A stretch of 63,028 nucleotides of DNA. Source: CAYMLL01 sp964390645 (GTDB taxonomy: Bacteria; Planctomycetota; UBA8108). Of the stretch, positions 45,463-55,098 are shown piece by piece. A program made the position numbers and the translations under genes. The DNA is taken from the NCBI GenBank assembly GCA_964390645.1, contig CAYMLL010000008.1:1-63028 (forward strand), read 5' to 3'. The notes beneath the pieces are model-generated. The model saw only the letters and a list, made by a program, of their open reading frames with translations, made no database searches and was not told where the DNA came from. Numbering within the stretch: the stretch's first letter is position 1; each line of letters starts with the position of its first letter.

Positions 45463-48400
45463 TCAGCCGCCCGATGGCCCGCCGCCGGACGACGTGCTGC
45501 GTGAACGCGGGATAAACCCCACCGAGGTCTCCATCCAGGAGCCGCAGCTGCAGCCGCCACCGGCTTCGGGCGAGAGCAGCATGCCCGCGGCCGGGATCGT
45601 GCTCAGCCAGCAGTCCGGCCGCAGCCGGCTCCAGCTGGTGACCTTGCCCTTGCGGGGATCCCAGACCGTCACGTTCCCGTTGCGGTAGAAGAACGCCTCG
45701 GCACTCGCGGCGTAGGTGCCGCAGCCTCCGGAGGGCATGCGCTTGTCGCCCGGCTTGCCGGTGGCCAGATCGTAGACCAGCGGACGAACGTAGAGCGACG
45801 ACCCGACGATCGCCGGTCGCGCCATGTGCTCGCCGTGATGACCCTTCGCCCAGCCGAAGCCGGCGTCCCAGAGCGGCTCTCCGGTGTCGCCGTCGTGAAC
45901 GTAGGAGTGGTAGCGTCCGCCCCCGGAAGAGACGATCGCGATCTTCCCGGCGCGCGCGGCGAGGTAGAAGACGACGACACCGTCGTGCGTGTCGATCGGC
46001 TTCTCCCAGAGCCTGGCGCCGCTGTCGACGTCGAGCGCGACGAGGTGCTGGTCCTGCCAGAGCTCCGGAGCGCCCACGCGTCGCGTCTGCGAATCGAGGA
46101 TCTTCCGGTTGCGGCACTCGACGAAGTAGACCTTGCCGTCCGAGACGGCGATGGTCGAATTGATGATCACGCCGCCCGCGTATCGCCACTTCAGCTCGCC
46201 CGACCACGGATAGCGCGCGAAGAGGCTGTCACTGGTGACCTTGTACGTCGCCGGCCCCGACTTCGCGTCGTACCATCCCTCGTTTGCCTGACCCCAGAAG
46301 TTCTTGAAGGAGGAGCCCTTGCGGACCGCGCTGCCGAGAAGCTTGTCGCCGACGCGAGCGACGTAGCCCCAGTCGTCGCCTTCGCCGTCCGGAACCCCCT
46401 CACCGACCCTCGTGACACCGGCGAGCCGCCCCGTGGCCGCGTCGAGTCGCCAGCAGCGATCACCGATCACGACGTAGACGAATTCGTCATCGGCGCACCA
46501 GTTGCTGCAATCGCGCGGCAGGTTGAAGCGGCCGAGCGGAGGAATCTCCCACGACCAGAGGATCGACCCGTTGAACGCGTCGAGCGCGATGATTCGCTCC
46601 AGCCCCTGCACGAAGAGACGCCCACCCGTCGACAGCGGAGACGGCTTGCGACCGTTGCGATCCGGCTGCGCTCGAGGCCCCGGTCGTCCGATCCACTGCA
46701 CGTCGAGATCCGACGCGCCCCGCGCACCGGCGAGCGACTCCTCGCCGAAGGCGGAGTTGTCAGCCGCGCCGTACTGATGCGACCATTCGCCGGCGCCCTC
46801 GAGCCCACCGCGTACGATACGAGCCTCCTTGCCCAGGGAGGCACCGGGAAAGATGATTCCTCCCTGCGGACGCGCGATCCTCTCCATCTCCTTCGACGAT
46901 GGGACCGTCTTGCCCCCCGCCAGCGCGCGCTCGGAGAGGACGAGGTTCGCGAAGCAGCTCGTGAAGGGGAGCGAGTCGAGCGAGTCGACCTCGAGGAACG
47001 TCAGGCGATCACCCTGCACGCCGGCGGAATACGCCTGCTCGCGTGCGCGCTCGATTCTCTCGCCGTCGGTGTCGACTCCGATGACGCGCAATCGGCTCCG
47101 GCGCAGCAGCTCGTACGCCAGCCCGCCGTCGGTGATTCCGTGGACGACACAGATGCCACGATCGACTCCACCGACCTCGAGCGCTCGGCGGGCGAGGTCC
47201 GGCCAGCGGCGTGACATCCGAGCGGTCGAGAGAGGATTCCGGTCCTCGCCGACCGGGTCGAGCTCGAAGTTGAAGAAGCTGTCGCACTCGAACTCGGTGG
47301 AGCGCCGCATCTCGTCACCCTCTCCCACCTCGATGGCGTAGGCGACGCTGCTGCCGGGAACGAAGTTGTCGATGCTCGCCTCGTGCACGGTGCCCGACGC
47401 CTCACCCGCCACCGAGTGCTCGAGCACTCCGCTCTCTCCCCACCGCAGTGTGGTGTCGGAAGGCTCGTGCGTCTCCCATCTCACGACCGCCCTTCGCAGC
47501 CCGGTGAAGCGCAGGAAGGGACCCGCGGCGAGGTCGAGGACCTCGACCTCGGGGCTCCTCAGCGCGCGAGACCTCGCACGCGTCGCGATCTCCTCGGCCC
47601 CGAGGGCACGGTCGTAGACCCACACCTCCTGGAGCGACCCCGCGAGCCGGAAGTTCTCATCGTCGTCGTGGTACGCGCCGATCTCGTAAAAGGCGCGCGG
47701 AGGGTAGTCGATGTCGCCGCGCTGGCTCCTGGAGGAGCCCTCCAGCTTGCCGTCGACGTGAATGCGGATCTCCTCTCCGTCGTAGGTGCCGACGACGTGG
47801 TGCCAGCTCCCGGCCTCGAAGGGCGTGCGAGCCGCGACGTACTCGAGCTTCGGCGGGCCCTCGACCGCGCTGACGGCGAAGCTGAACTTCGAGCCGGTGT
47901 ACCCGAGGAGCCAGCCCTTCTCGTAGCTGCCGTTGTCCTGGAAGGCGCCGACGATGCCGCCCCACGACTGCGCGCGATCGACGCGCACCCACGCCTCTGC
48001 GCTGATCGTCCGCGTCGGCAGCTTGCCCTTCTTGTGATCGTCGAGGAGGGTGACACTGTGCGTCTCGCCGTCGAGCTCGAGGGCCTGGGAGTCGTCCGCG
48101 AGCACCTGCAGCCGAGGCGTGCCGACGATGGCTCCGTCGATCTTGCCGACGAGGTCCTTCACCTTCCTGCCGTTGACACTCCCGTTCTGAAAGAGCCAGC
48201 GACCGTGAAGCCCCTCGATCCGGTCCGGCGGCGCGGTCAAGGTCGCAAGCGTCCCGGGCTTCGCCTCCGCGCGGGGTCCGGTCCGGGGGTTCGCCACGCG
48301 CCCGCGCTTCGCACCCCGTCGGAACGCGTGGATGTTCCCGAGATCCGTGCTGACGAGGAGCGTGCCGTTCGCGACCGCGAGCCCGTGAGCGCGGCCCTCG

Positions 48401-49566
48401 ACCGCGCCGGTCCAGATCTTCTCGCCGCTCCTGGCGTCGAACGCGGCGACCTCGTTCGAGCCACCGACGAAGAGAGCCCCTCCGGCATAGATCAGCGAGA
48501 ACGAACTCTCGCAGTCGACCTTCCACACCGCCTGCGGCTTCTTCTTCGATCGATCGAGCCCGGCGAGCGAGCGATCCGAGAGCAGAAACGCCGCGTTGCC
48601 GACCACCACCATGGCGTTGGCGTCCTTGAACGTCGCGACGCGCGTACGGGTCTCCACCTGGCTGCTGGTGATCCATCCCGTCTTGTTGCCGGGCCCGTGG
48701 AGAATTCGCGAATCGGGCGTCACCAGGACAAAGCAGCCACCGCCGCCCTCGAGCGAGCCTCGCTTGGCGCCATCCGCACGGGAGAAGAGAAGCGGCGCGA
48801 CGCGCCCCTGAGGGGCGATCAGGCGGGTCTTCGATGCCAGCAGCGCACCCTCGAAGGTCACGTCGCGAAGCTCGCGCACGTAGCGGCCATCACCGGTCGG
48901 CTCGCCACTGGCCACGTCGACCGCCGAGAGCCACGACGACCTCCACGGCAATAGCGAGTTCGCGAAGTAGGCGGTGCCTGCGTCCACGAGCACGCCGGTG
49001 CGACAGGGCGACAGCGGAATCATGCGACCGTTGTGAACGATGAGGCGGCCCGACGGTGTCGGCGCGCGCTTCCAGCGGAGCTTGCCGCTCCTGGCGTCGA
49101 CCGAGTACGCATGGCCGTCATCGGAGCCGAAGAACAGACGGCCGGCGAAGAAGCTCGGCGGCACGCGCACCGGCGCGTCGGTGAAGTAGACCCAGCGCTC
49201 CTTCCCGGTCCTCGCGTCGAGACAGTGCACGGCGTCGTCGAACGAGGAGCCGAAGTACACGGACTTGCCGACAGCGATGACGTGAAACGCCTTGTCGTAG
49301 TCGCGCATCGAGCGCAGGCCACGGATGCCGGCGTACGCGTCCCACTTGGCCGGCCCCGCCCACGCGGGGCGAGGCGGACCGGGAGACTTCCACACCCAGA
49401 CGGGGCGCAATCTCTCGACGGCGAGCGACTCGGCGGTCACGCCGCTGCGTCGGTTGTCATGGCGGTAGGTCGGCCAGTCGCCCGCCCGAGCGGGACCGGC
49501 GGCGGCGAGAAGGACAACGGAAATGACGACAGCGCGAGCGAGAGCCCGCACGCGACGAGAGGCCAT
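45463..49566 (-). CDS. Mosaic secreted protein: PQQ-type propeller interrupted by LamG and methyltransferase-like domains
   Basis: 1367 aa from the ATG at 49566 with a signal peptide ending AGPARA. Approximate residues: PQQ/BamB-like propeller blades (30-440; WPTYRHDNRRSG, VHCLDARTGKERW, AFDARSGEKIW), LamG-like jelly roll (448-650; SWHHVVGTYDGEEIRIHVDG, IGAYHDDDENF), purple-acid-phosphatase-N/Fn3-like (680-765; RWETHEPSDTTLRWG), methyltransferase-like Rossmann segment (795-890; VVHGITDGGLAYELL, VIGVDTDGERIERAREQA) and a second propeller set (970-1350). The end GGGCSCGSWMETSVGFIPR is typical of planctomycete propeller proteins. The glycine motif of the methyltransferase is degenerate. Function is unknown. 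Confidence 0.8.
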   Translation of the reverse strand: MASRRVRALARAVVISVVLLAAAGPARAGDWPTYRHDNRRSGVTAESLAVERLRPVWVWKSPGPPRPAWAGPAKWDAYAGIRGLRSMRDYDKAFHVIAVGKSVYFGSSFDDAVHCLDARTGKERWVYFTDAPVRVPPSFFAGRLFFGSDDGHAYSVDARSGKLRWKRAPTPSGRLIVHNGRMIPLSPCRTGVLVDAGTAYFANSLLPWRSSWLSAVDVASGEPTGDGRYVRELRDVTFEGALLASKTRLIAPQGRVAPLLFSRADGAKRGSLEGGGGCFVLVTPDSRILHGPGNKTGWITSSQVETRTRVATFKDANAMVVVGNAAFLLSDRSLAGLDRSKKKPQAVWKVDCESSFSLIYAGGALFVGGSNEVAAFDARSGEKIWTGAVEGRAHGLAVANGTLLVSTDLGNIHAFRRGAKRGRVANPRTGPRAEAKPGTLATLTAPPDRIEGLHGRWLFQNGSVNGRKVKDLVGKIDGAIVGTPRLQVLADDSQALELDGETHSVTLLDDHKKGKLPTRTISAEAWVRVDRAQSWGGIVGAFQDNGSYEKGWLLGYTGSKFSFAVSAVEGPPKLEYVAARTPFEAGSWHHVVGTYDGEEIRIHVDGKLEGSSRSQRGDIDYPPRAFYEIGAYHDDDENFRLAGSLQEVWVYDRALGAEEIATRARSRALRSPEVEVLDLAAGPFLRFTGLRRAVVRWETHEPSDTTLRWGESGVLEHSVAGEASGTVHEASIDNFVPGSSVAYAIEVGEGDEMRRSTEFECDSFFNFELDPVGEDRNPLSTARMSRRWPDLARRALEVGGVDRGICVVHGITDGGLAYELLRRSRLRVIGVDTDGERIERAREQAYSAGVQGDRLTFLEVDSLDSLPFTSCFANLVLSERALAGGKTVPSSKEMERIARPQGGIIFPGASLGKEARIVRGGLEGAGEWSHQYGAADNSAFGEESLAGARGASDLDVQWIGRPGPRAQPDRNGRKPSPLSTGGRLFVQGLERIIALDAFNGSILWSWEIPPLGRFNLPRDCSNWCADDEFVYVVIGDRCWRLDAATGRLAGVTRVGEGVPDGEGDDWGYVARVGDKLLGSAVRKGSSFKNFWGQANEGWYDAKSGPATYKVTSDSLFARYPWSGELKWRYAGGVIINSTIAVSDGKVYFVECRNRKILDSQTRRVGAPELWQDQHLVALDVDSGARLWEKPIDTHDGVVVFYLAARAGKIAIVSSGGGRYHSYVHDGDTGEPLWDAGFGWAKGHHGEHMARPAIVGSSLYVRPLVYDLATGKPGDKRMPSGGCGTYAASAEAFFYRNGNVTVWDPRKGKVTSWSRLRPDCWLSTIPAAGMLLSPEAGGGCSCGSWMETSVGFIPRSRSTSSGGGPSGG

Positions 49567-49739
49567 GGGGATTCCGAGCTCCTGCGGTCCAGCGAAACGC
49601 GACGCGAGCGATGCCACAACAGTGTCGCCTCTTGCGCTCCGCAGCTCAACCCTCACAATGCCGGGGCGGGTCGTCGTGACGCGACGGACCGCCCTCGTTC
49701 CACCCGGCGGAATCACGACAGAACCGGAGCAGAGTTACC

Positions 49740-50558
49740 GTGTCCAGCACCTCGTTCGATCTTGGCGGCAAGGCGGCCCTCGTCACGGGCGGGGCCAGCG
49801 GCATCGGCAAGGCGATCGCCAGGGCCTTCGTCGAGCACGGCGCCCGGGTCCACATCGGTTCGCGCACTCCGGAGAAGGTCGAAAGTGCCATCGCCGAGCT
49901 GCGCGAGACCACCGGCAGGTCGGAGGATGTCGCGGGCTCGCCGCTCGACGTGACGGACGACGACAGCGTCCGGGCCGCCGTCGACGCGACCACGAGCGCC
50001 TTCGGCTCGCTCGACATCCTCGTCAACAGCGCCGGCATCCTGCTCAAGAAGCCGACGCTCGAGCTCACGCTCGACGAGTTCAACACGATCCACGAGTCGC
50101 ACGTCACGGGCTCGCTGCGCTGTTGCCAGGCCGCGGGCACGGTGATGAAGGAGCAGGGTGGCGGCGCGATCATCAACATCGCCTCGATCTCCTCCTTCGT
50201 CGATCTCGTCGAGGTCGCGGCCTACGGAGCCGCCAAGAGCGCGATTCTCGCTCTGACGCGCAGCCTCGCGAACGAGTGGGGTAAGGACGGAATCCGCACC
50301 AACGCAATCGCGCCGGGCTTCATCCCGACTGACCTCAACCGACAGTTCCTCGAGGGCACCGATCGCGGGCGACGGATCCTCGAGAACACGCCGATGGGAC
50401 GTTTCGGCGCCGCCGACGAGATCGCCGGCGCGGGTGTCTTTCTCGCCAGCCCGGCGGCGAGCTTCGTCAACGGCCACACGCTCGTCGTCGACGGCGGCTA
50501 CCTCGCGTGCGGCATCGGCGACTCCTTCGCGCCCTGGGCCCCCCCAGGGGAGAGCTGA
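49740..50558 (+). CDS. Short-chain dehydrogenase/reductase (gluconate 5-dehydrogenase-like)
   Basis: 272 aa from a GTG; GGAGCAGAG lies just upstream. Classical SDR marks: TGGASGIGKAIARAF (cofactor loop), LVNSAGILLKKP (NNAG-type), IINIASISS (catalytic Ser region), YGAAKSA (YxxxK), APGFIPTDLN, and VDGGYLA at the end. Best compared with gluconate 5-dehydrogenase or 2-deoxy-gluconate 3-dehydrogenases; the substrate is inferred from the neighbouring enolase-superfamily dehydratase, 78 nt downstream, which suggests a sugar-acid pathway. Confidence 0.87.
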   Translation: MSSTSFDLGGKAALVTGGASGIGKAIARAFVEHGARVHIGSRTPEKVESAIAELRETTGRSEDVAGSPLDVTDDDSVRAAVDATTSAFGSLDILVNSAGILLKKPTLELTLDEFNTIHESHVTGSLRCCQAAGTVMKEQGGGAIINIASISSFVDLVEVAAYGAAKSAILALTRSLANEWGKDGIRTNAIAPGFIPTDLNRQFLEGTDRGRRILENTPMGRFGAADEIAGAGVFLASPAASFVNGHTLVVDGGYLACGIGDSFAPWAPPGES

Positions 50559-50636
50559 TCGACACGCAATCGGCCCGACGTGGCAGATCGTCGTGGCCCG
50601 AGCTTCTCTGCGGCACCGCCGGATGAGGCCAAGAGC

Positions 50637-51806
50637 ATGAAGATCACCGCCATCGACTGTCACGTCCTCCTCGTTCCCGACGTCAAGACCGACGCGACCT
50701 CCTCGGCGCAGGACGACATCGTCGTCTTCGTGCACACCGACGAGGGAGTCACCGGCGTCGGCGAGAGCGACGTCAACCCCTGGATCGCACGAGCCTGCAT
50801 CGAGGCGCCGAGCACCCACACGATGGGGCTGGGCCTGAAAGACATGCTGATCGGCGAGGATCCCCGCGACACCGAGCGTATCTGGGAGAAGCTCTACGTC
50901 GGCAGCTGCATGAACGGCCGACGCGGCGCCGTGATCAACGCCATGGGCGCGATCGACATGGCCCTGTGGGACATCAAGGGCAAGGTCGCCGGCAAGCCGT
51001 GCTGGCAGCTCCTCGGGGAGAAGGCGAAGGACTCGATCGTCCCCTACGCGTCGCTGCAGCCGAACGGCGACACCTACGAGGAGTACCGCGACTCGCTCGT
51101 CGAGTGGGTCCTCAGGGCGAAGCAGTTCGGCTTCAGCGCCGCGAAGCTCGAGGTGACGCTCAGCGGCCCCTACAACCACAGCGGGATGAACGAGCCGGAC
51201 GAGCGTATCACCGAGACCGTCGCCGCGTGCCGCAGCGCCGTCGGCGACGAGTTCGTCCTCATGGTAGACGTCCAGTACACGTGGTCGGATGCCGACACCG
51301 CCCTGCGGACGCTCCTGGAGCTCGGCGAGCTCGGCGTCTACTTCGTCGAGACGCCGCTCTGGGTCGACGACCTCGCGGGCCACGCGCGTCTTCACGAGGA
51401 AGCGCCGATGCCGATCGCATCGGGCGAGTGGCTGACCACGCGCCACGAGTTCGCCGACCTCATGGACATCGGCAAGATCGGCATCGCGCAGCCGGACGTC
51501 GGTCGCGTCGGCGGGCTCACCGAGGCGAAGCGAGTCTGCGACATGGCCGCCGAGCGCGGCGTCCGGATCATCCCGCACTGCTGGAAGACGGGAATCAGCA
51601 TCGCCGCGAGCGCGCATCTGGCCGCCGTCACTCCGCACTGCCCCTACTTCGAGTTCCTGCCGGCCTCGTTGACCGACTCGCTGCTGCGCCGTGATCTCGT
51701 CGCCGACGAGCTGAAGATCGTCGACGGGCGCATCCCGCTGCCCGACCGCGCCGGTCTCGGCATCGAGGTGGACATGGACGCGCTCCGCGGCTTCGAGGTC
51801 GACTAG
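50637..51806 (+). CDS. Mandelate racemase/muconate lactonizing enzyme family dehydratase
   Basis: 389 aa from the ATG at 50637 after GAGG. It is an enolase-superfamily protein: N-terminal capping domain (KITAIDCHVLLVP, VTGVGESDVNPWI, AIDMALWDIKGKVAGKPCWQLLG), then the barrel with metal ligands in VLMVDVQYTW, YFVETPLWVDD and IASGEWLTTRHEF, plus QPDVGRVGG and IIPHCWKTGI, where an Asp-His dyad is expected. Likely dehydration of a sugar acid, similar to galactonate or gluconate dehydratases; the exact substrate cannot be assigned. It forms a likely operon with the SDR upstream. Confidence 0.87.
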   Translation: MKITAIDCHVLLVPDVKTDATSSAQDDIVVFVHTDEGVTGVGESDVNPWIARACIEAPSTHTMGLGLKDMLIGEDPRDTERIWEKLYVGSCMNGRRGAVINAMGAIDMALWDIKGKVAGKPCWQLLGEKAKDSIVPYASLQPNGDTYEEYRDSLVEWVLRAKQFGFSAAKLEVTLSGPYNHSGMNEPDERITETVAACRSAVGDEFVLMVDVQYTWSDADTALRTLLELGELGVYFVETPLWVDDLAGHARLHEEAPMPIASGEWLTTRHEFADLMDIGKIGIAQPDVGRVGGLTEAKRVCDMAAERGVRIIPHCWKTGISIAASAHLAAVTPHCPYFEFLPASLTDSLLRRDLVADELKIVDGRIPLPDRAGLGIEVDMDALRGFEVD

Positions 51807-51894
51807 ACCCGAGCCCACAGAGCGTCGAGACGCCCACTCGGCGCCAGCGTGACAGGCTCGCGACCGGTGCGCCTCCTCGACGAAGAACCGGCTT

Positions 51895-52608
51895 TCAGAA
51901 GTTCGACTCGACCATCGGGCGGAAGGTCATCTCGTGCAGGACCAGGTCCTGCGGCATCGTCAGCGCCGCATGAACCGCCTCTGCAACGCTCGCGGGGAGC
52001 ATGTAGTCCGGGCGCTCGAGGGGCCGGAAGTCGGTGTCCGTGCCGCCAGGGTAGATCGACGTGACACGGACGCCATCGACTCGCACCTCCTTGCGAAAGA
52101 CGCGCGTCAACGACTGGAGCCCGTTCTTCGCCGCGGTGTACGCGCCCATCGTCTCCATGTCCGCATGACAGACGGTCGAGAGGATGTTGACTACATGACC
52201 GCCGCCGGCGGCCTTCATCCCGGGGTAGAGATCCCGCATGAGCCGGAACGGAGCACGCAGGTTGACCGCCATGATGGAGTCGAGCTCGGCGTCGTCGACC
52301 TCGCTAAGCGGGGCCTTGCGCGGGTTGAATCCGGCGTTGTTGATCAGCACGTCGACCGTTCCGAGACTTTCGCCCACCGCGTCGACGAAGGCATCGAGCT
52401 TCGCGTCGTCCGCGAGGTCGAAGGCCGCGACGTGAACAGCCGACGCCCCGAGCTGCTCGATCGACGCGCGCACCTCCGCGAGGGCGTCCCGGTTCCGCCC
52501 GCAGATCGCCAGACGGGCGCCGTCTCGAGCCAGCCTCCGAGCGATGGCACGGCCGATCCCACGCGAAGCGCCGGTGATGACGACGGTCTTGCCCTGAAGT
52601 GTCTGCAT
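51895..52608 (-). CDS. Short-chain dehydrogenase/reductase
   Basis: 237 aa from the ATG at 52608, preceded by a short AGG element; the frame continues upstream but without SDR homology. Motifs are VVITGASRGIGRAIARRLA, VLINNAGFNPRK, HVVNILST, YTAAKNGLQSL (YxxxK) and YPGGTDTDF. Probably an NAD(P)-dependent oxidoreductase; the substrate is unknown. It faces the dehydratase gene and diverges from the thioredoxin-like lipoprotein gene. Confidence 0.87.
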   Translation of the reverse strand: MQTLQGKTVVITGASRGIGRAIARRLARDGARLAICGRNRDALAEVRASIEQLGASAVHVAAFDLADDAKLDAFVDAVGESLGTVDVLINNAGFNPRKAPLSEVDDAELDSIMAVNLRAPFRLMRDLYPGMKAAGGGHVVNILSTVCHADMETMGAYTAAKNGLQSLTRVFRKEVRVDGVRVTSIYPGGTDTDFRPLERPDYMLPASVAEAVHAALTMPQDLVLHEMTFRPMVESNF

Positions 52609-52811
52609 GTCATTCGCCTCGCTTCTTCGACTCCTGATCGAGCCACCGAGGTTCGTCCAACATATCCGAGAACCGGCGCGCAAAGCAACCGGACCTGCCC
52701 CCCGGACTTTTCGCTTGCGACAAGTCGACGTGGCGAATAGCTCATCGGTACGCGGGCGTCCGGAGTCGAAGAGCGCAGTCCCCTGGCAGAGCACCCCGAG
52801 GAGTCCCCCCG

Positions 52812-53384
52812 ATGCGTCGTTACGTACCTCTCACCGCGCGCCTCGTGATCATCCTCGCAGCGCTCTCTTGCTCCTGCGGCAAGGAGACCTCGTCCGGCGA
52901 ACCGACCGTGAAGAACCCCGCGGGAAAGACGCCGGCAAGACCGCCCGACAACACGTCGGTGGCAGCGCCGGAGCCTGCCCCGCCGTCTCCCTATCTCGAC
53001 CCCACCAGCGCCGACGGCAAGAAGTGGGCGGAGCACACCGGCGGCGTCCGGTTCGTCCTCGGCTACGAGAGCGGCCACGCACTCGCCCGGAAAACGGGCC
53101 GGCCCGCCATGTACTTCGTCACCACGACGTGGTGCAAGTACTGCCGGCTGATGGCGAAGAACAACTTCGACGACGGCGAGGTGAAGAAGCTCCTGGAGGC
53201 CTTCGTCTGCGTGCTCGTCGACGGCGACGCCGAGGAGCGACGCGCTCGTCTGTTCGGCGCGCCCGGCTTCCCCCACGTCGTCTTCACCGCGCACGACGGA
53301 GAGCGGCTCGCCGACGCATCGGGGGCGCAATCCGTCGAGCGCTTCCGAGCCTTGATCCGGAAAGCGACGGCGGCAAGGGGATAG
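52812..53384 (+). CDS. Thioredoxin-fold lipoprotein
   Basis: 190 aa; ATG at 52812 with GAGGAG 8 nt upstream. An N-terminal lipoprotein-like signal (LVIILAALSCSC) precedes a Pro-rich linker. The thioredoxin-like domain begins at about residue 75 with YFVTTTWCKYCRLMAKNNFD, carrying a CXXC (CKYC) and continuing to a cis-Pro-like GFPHVVF. It resembles the DUF255/thioredoxin_7 type of periplasmic protein-disulfide reductant. The partner is unknown. Confidence 0.82.
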   Translation: MRRYVPLTARLVIILAALSCSCGKETSSGEPTVKNPAGKTPARPPDNTSVAAPEPAPPSPYLDPTSADGKKWAEHTGGVRFVLGYESGHALARKTGRPAMYFVTTTWCKYCRLMAKNNFDDGEVKKLLEAFVCVLVDGDAEERRARLFGAPGFPHVVFTAHDGERLADASGAQSVERFRALIRKATAARG

Positions 53385-53426
53385 CGCGCCTCGCCGACCG
53401 TCCGCGATGCACGGCATGGACGCGGA

Positions 53427-54866
53427 TCAGCGAATCTTCTCCGGCGCCCTCTGCTGCCGGGGAATCAGGGACGTGTACGGACGATCACCGCGCCACTTCG
53501 CGAAGTCGGCCTTCGCCCGGCTCACCAGCGTCGGGCTCCCGAGCAGCTCCACGGTGGCTCCGGCGAGCGCCTTGGCGGCGACCACGAGCCCCTTCTCGCC
53601 GATCGACATGCCGGTGCAAGCGACGATCTGCCAGCTGTGGCCGGGAGCTCCGTAGGTGTAGCTGGCCACACGACAGCCGCCCGTCGGCACCATCCAGCTG
53701 ACGTCGCCGACGTCCGTCGACGCCTTGACGAGCACCGGCTCCTCGGGCAGCGGCAACACGGTCTCACTGAGCGACAGGGGAAGGTCCTCGCCGCGCGCCT
53801 CGACCAGCGGCTCCTGCGTTCGACGTGCGAAGGCCTTTTCGGCGGTACTGAAGCTGGGCGCCCCGACGAGCTCGAGGTTGCGCTGGATGACCTCCGACAG
53901 CACGCGGTTCGGCACGAGCTCGTGCGCGTCGCTCGCCACCTCGATCTCGACCTTCGTATCCGTCATCATCGCCGCGCCCGTGGCGATCTTCTCCATGCGC
54001 CGGTACATGTACTCGACGTCGGCGTGGTCGTTGGCGCGCAGGTAGTACCAGACCTGCGCCTTCGGCGGCACGACGTTCGGCTGCCCTCCTCCATCGGTGA
54101 TGACGTAGTGAATGCGAGCGTCCTCCTTCAGGTGCTCGCGCAGGTAGTTCGCTCCGATGTTCATCAGCTCCACGCCGTCAAGGGCGCTGCGACCGTCGTG
54201 CGGCGACAGCGACGCGTGAGCTGCCAGTCCGCTGAACGTGTACTTCACCGAAACGACGGCCTTGCAGAGCGAGAACGAGGTCTGTGTCCGATCTGACGGG
54301 TGCCAGTGGAGCGCCACGTCACAATCCTTGAAGAGCCCCTCCTTCACCATGTAGGTCTTGCCGATGCCGGTCTCCTCGGCGGGCGTCCCGTAAAGGCGAA
54401 TCGTCCCCCGCAGCCCGCTCTTCTCCATCGCCTCGCGCGCCGCGACCGCCGCCGCGACGCTCGCCGTGCCGAAGACGCTGTGACCGCACGCGTGCCCCGC
54501 GCCGCCCGCGACGCGTGCGGTGCGCGTCGGCTCGGAGCGCTGCGACATCCCCGGAAGCGCGTCGTACTCGGCGAGAATCGCTATGACCGGCGCGCCGGAC
54601 CCGTAGCTGCCGACGAACGCGGTCGGCATCCCGGCGATCCCCTTCTGCACCGCGAAGCCGTTGTCCTCGAGGTATGTGATCAGCGTGCCGCTCGACCTCC
54701 GCTCCTCGAGGCCGACCTCTGCGGCCTCCCAGATCGTGCGGTTGATCTGCCGCAGCCGGTCGAGGTCAGCATCGACTCGATCGAAGGCGGTACGCCGGGC
54801 CCGGCTCTCGTCCGCACCGACGCAGGATGTGAGAACGACGCAGGCGAACAGAACGGGATGTCGCAT
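53427..54866 (-). CDS. M20-family amidohydrolase lipoprotein (AbgB-like)
   Basis: 479 aa from the ATG at 54866, preceded by GGGAG; the longer frame has no homology. It starts with a lipoprotein signal (FACVVLTSCVG, lipobox LTSC). Peptidase M20 dimetal features: ILAEYDALPGMSQ, AGHACGHSVFG, GTPAEETGIGKTYMV, VALHWHPSD, and a dimerisation domain with AHASLSPHDGRSALDGVELM. It most resembles p-aminobenzoyl-glutamate hydrolase B and related amidohydrolases. Hydrolysis of an N-acyl amino acid or dipeptide outside the cytoplasm is inferred. Confidence 0.85.
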   Translation of the reverse strand: MRHPVLFACVVLTSCVGADESRARRTAFDRVDADLDRLRQINRTIWEAAEVGLEERRSSGTLITYLEDNGFAVQKGIAGMPTAFVGSYGSGAPVIAILAEYDALPGMSQRSEPTRTARVAGGAGHACGHSVFGTASVAAAVAAREAMEKSGLRGTIRLYGTPAEETGIGKTYMVKEGLFKDCDVALHWHPSDRTQTSFSLCKAVVSVKYTFSGLAAHASLSPHDGRSALDGVELMNIGANYLREHLKEDARIHYVITDGGGQPNVVPPKAQVWYYLRANDHADVEYMYRRMEKIATGAAMMTDTKVEIEVASDAHELVPNRVLSEVIQRNLELVGAPSFSTAEKAFARRTQEPLVEARGEDLPLSLSETVLPLPEEPVLVKASTDVGDVSWMVPTGGCRVASYTYGAPGHSWQIVACTGMSIGEKGLVVAAKALAGATVELLGSPTLVSRAKADFAKWRGDRPYTSLIPRQQRAPEKIR

Positions 54867-55098
54867 GGAGAGCTCCCCTCGGATGTCAAAAGGTGTGTCG
54901 GACGGGTTTCCCTGTCGACTCGTCGCCCTATTCTGTCCAATGAGTGTCGCCTCGCGCAACGGTGACGACAAACCGTCCGTCAAGACACCGTCGCGTTCCG
55001 GCGCTCCCATGACGACCTGATCGAGCGCCCGCGCGACCGGATCGAGCTTTCGCAAGAGGATTGATCCGCGCCGCTCGGCCCTGTTATCCTCCGCGCCC

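Noticed and set aside
52607..53701. Plus-strand frame overlapping SDR and thioredoxin-like genes
   Set aside because: Shadow frame; the thioredoxin-like lipoprotein in another frame has a ribosome-binding site, signal peptide and CXXC motif.
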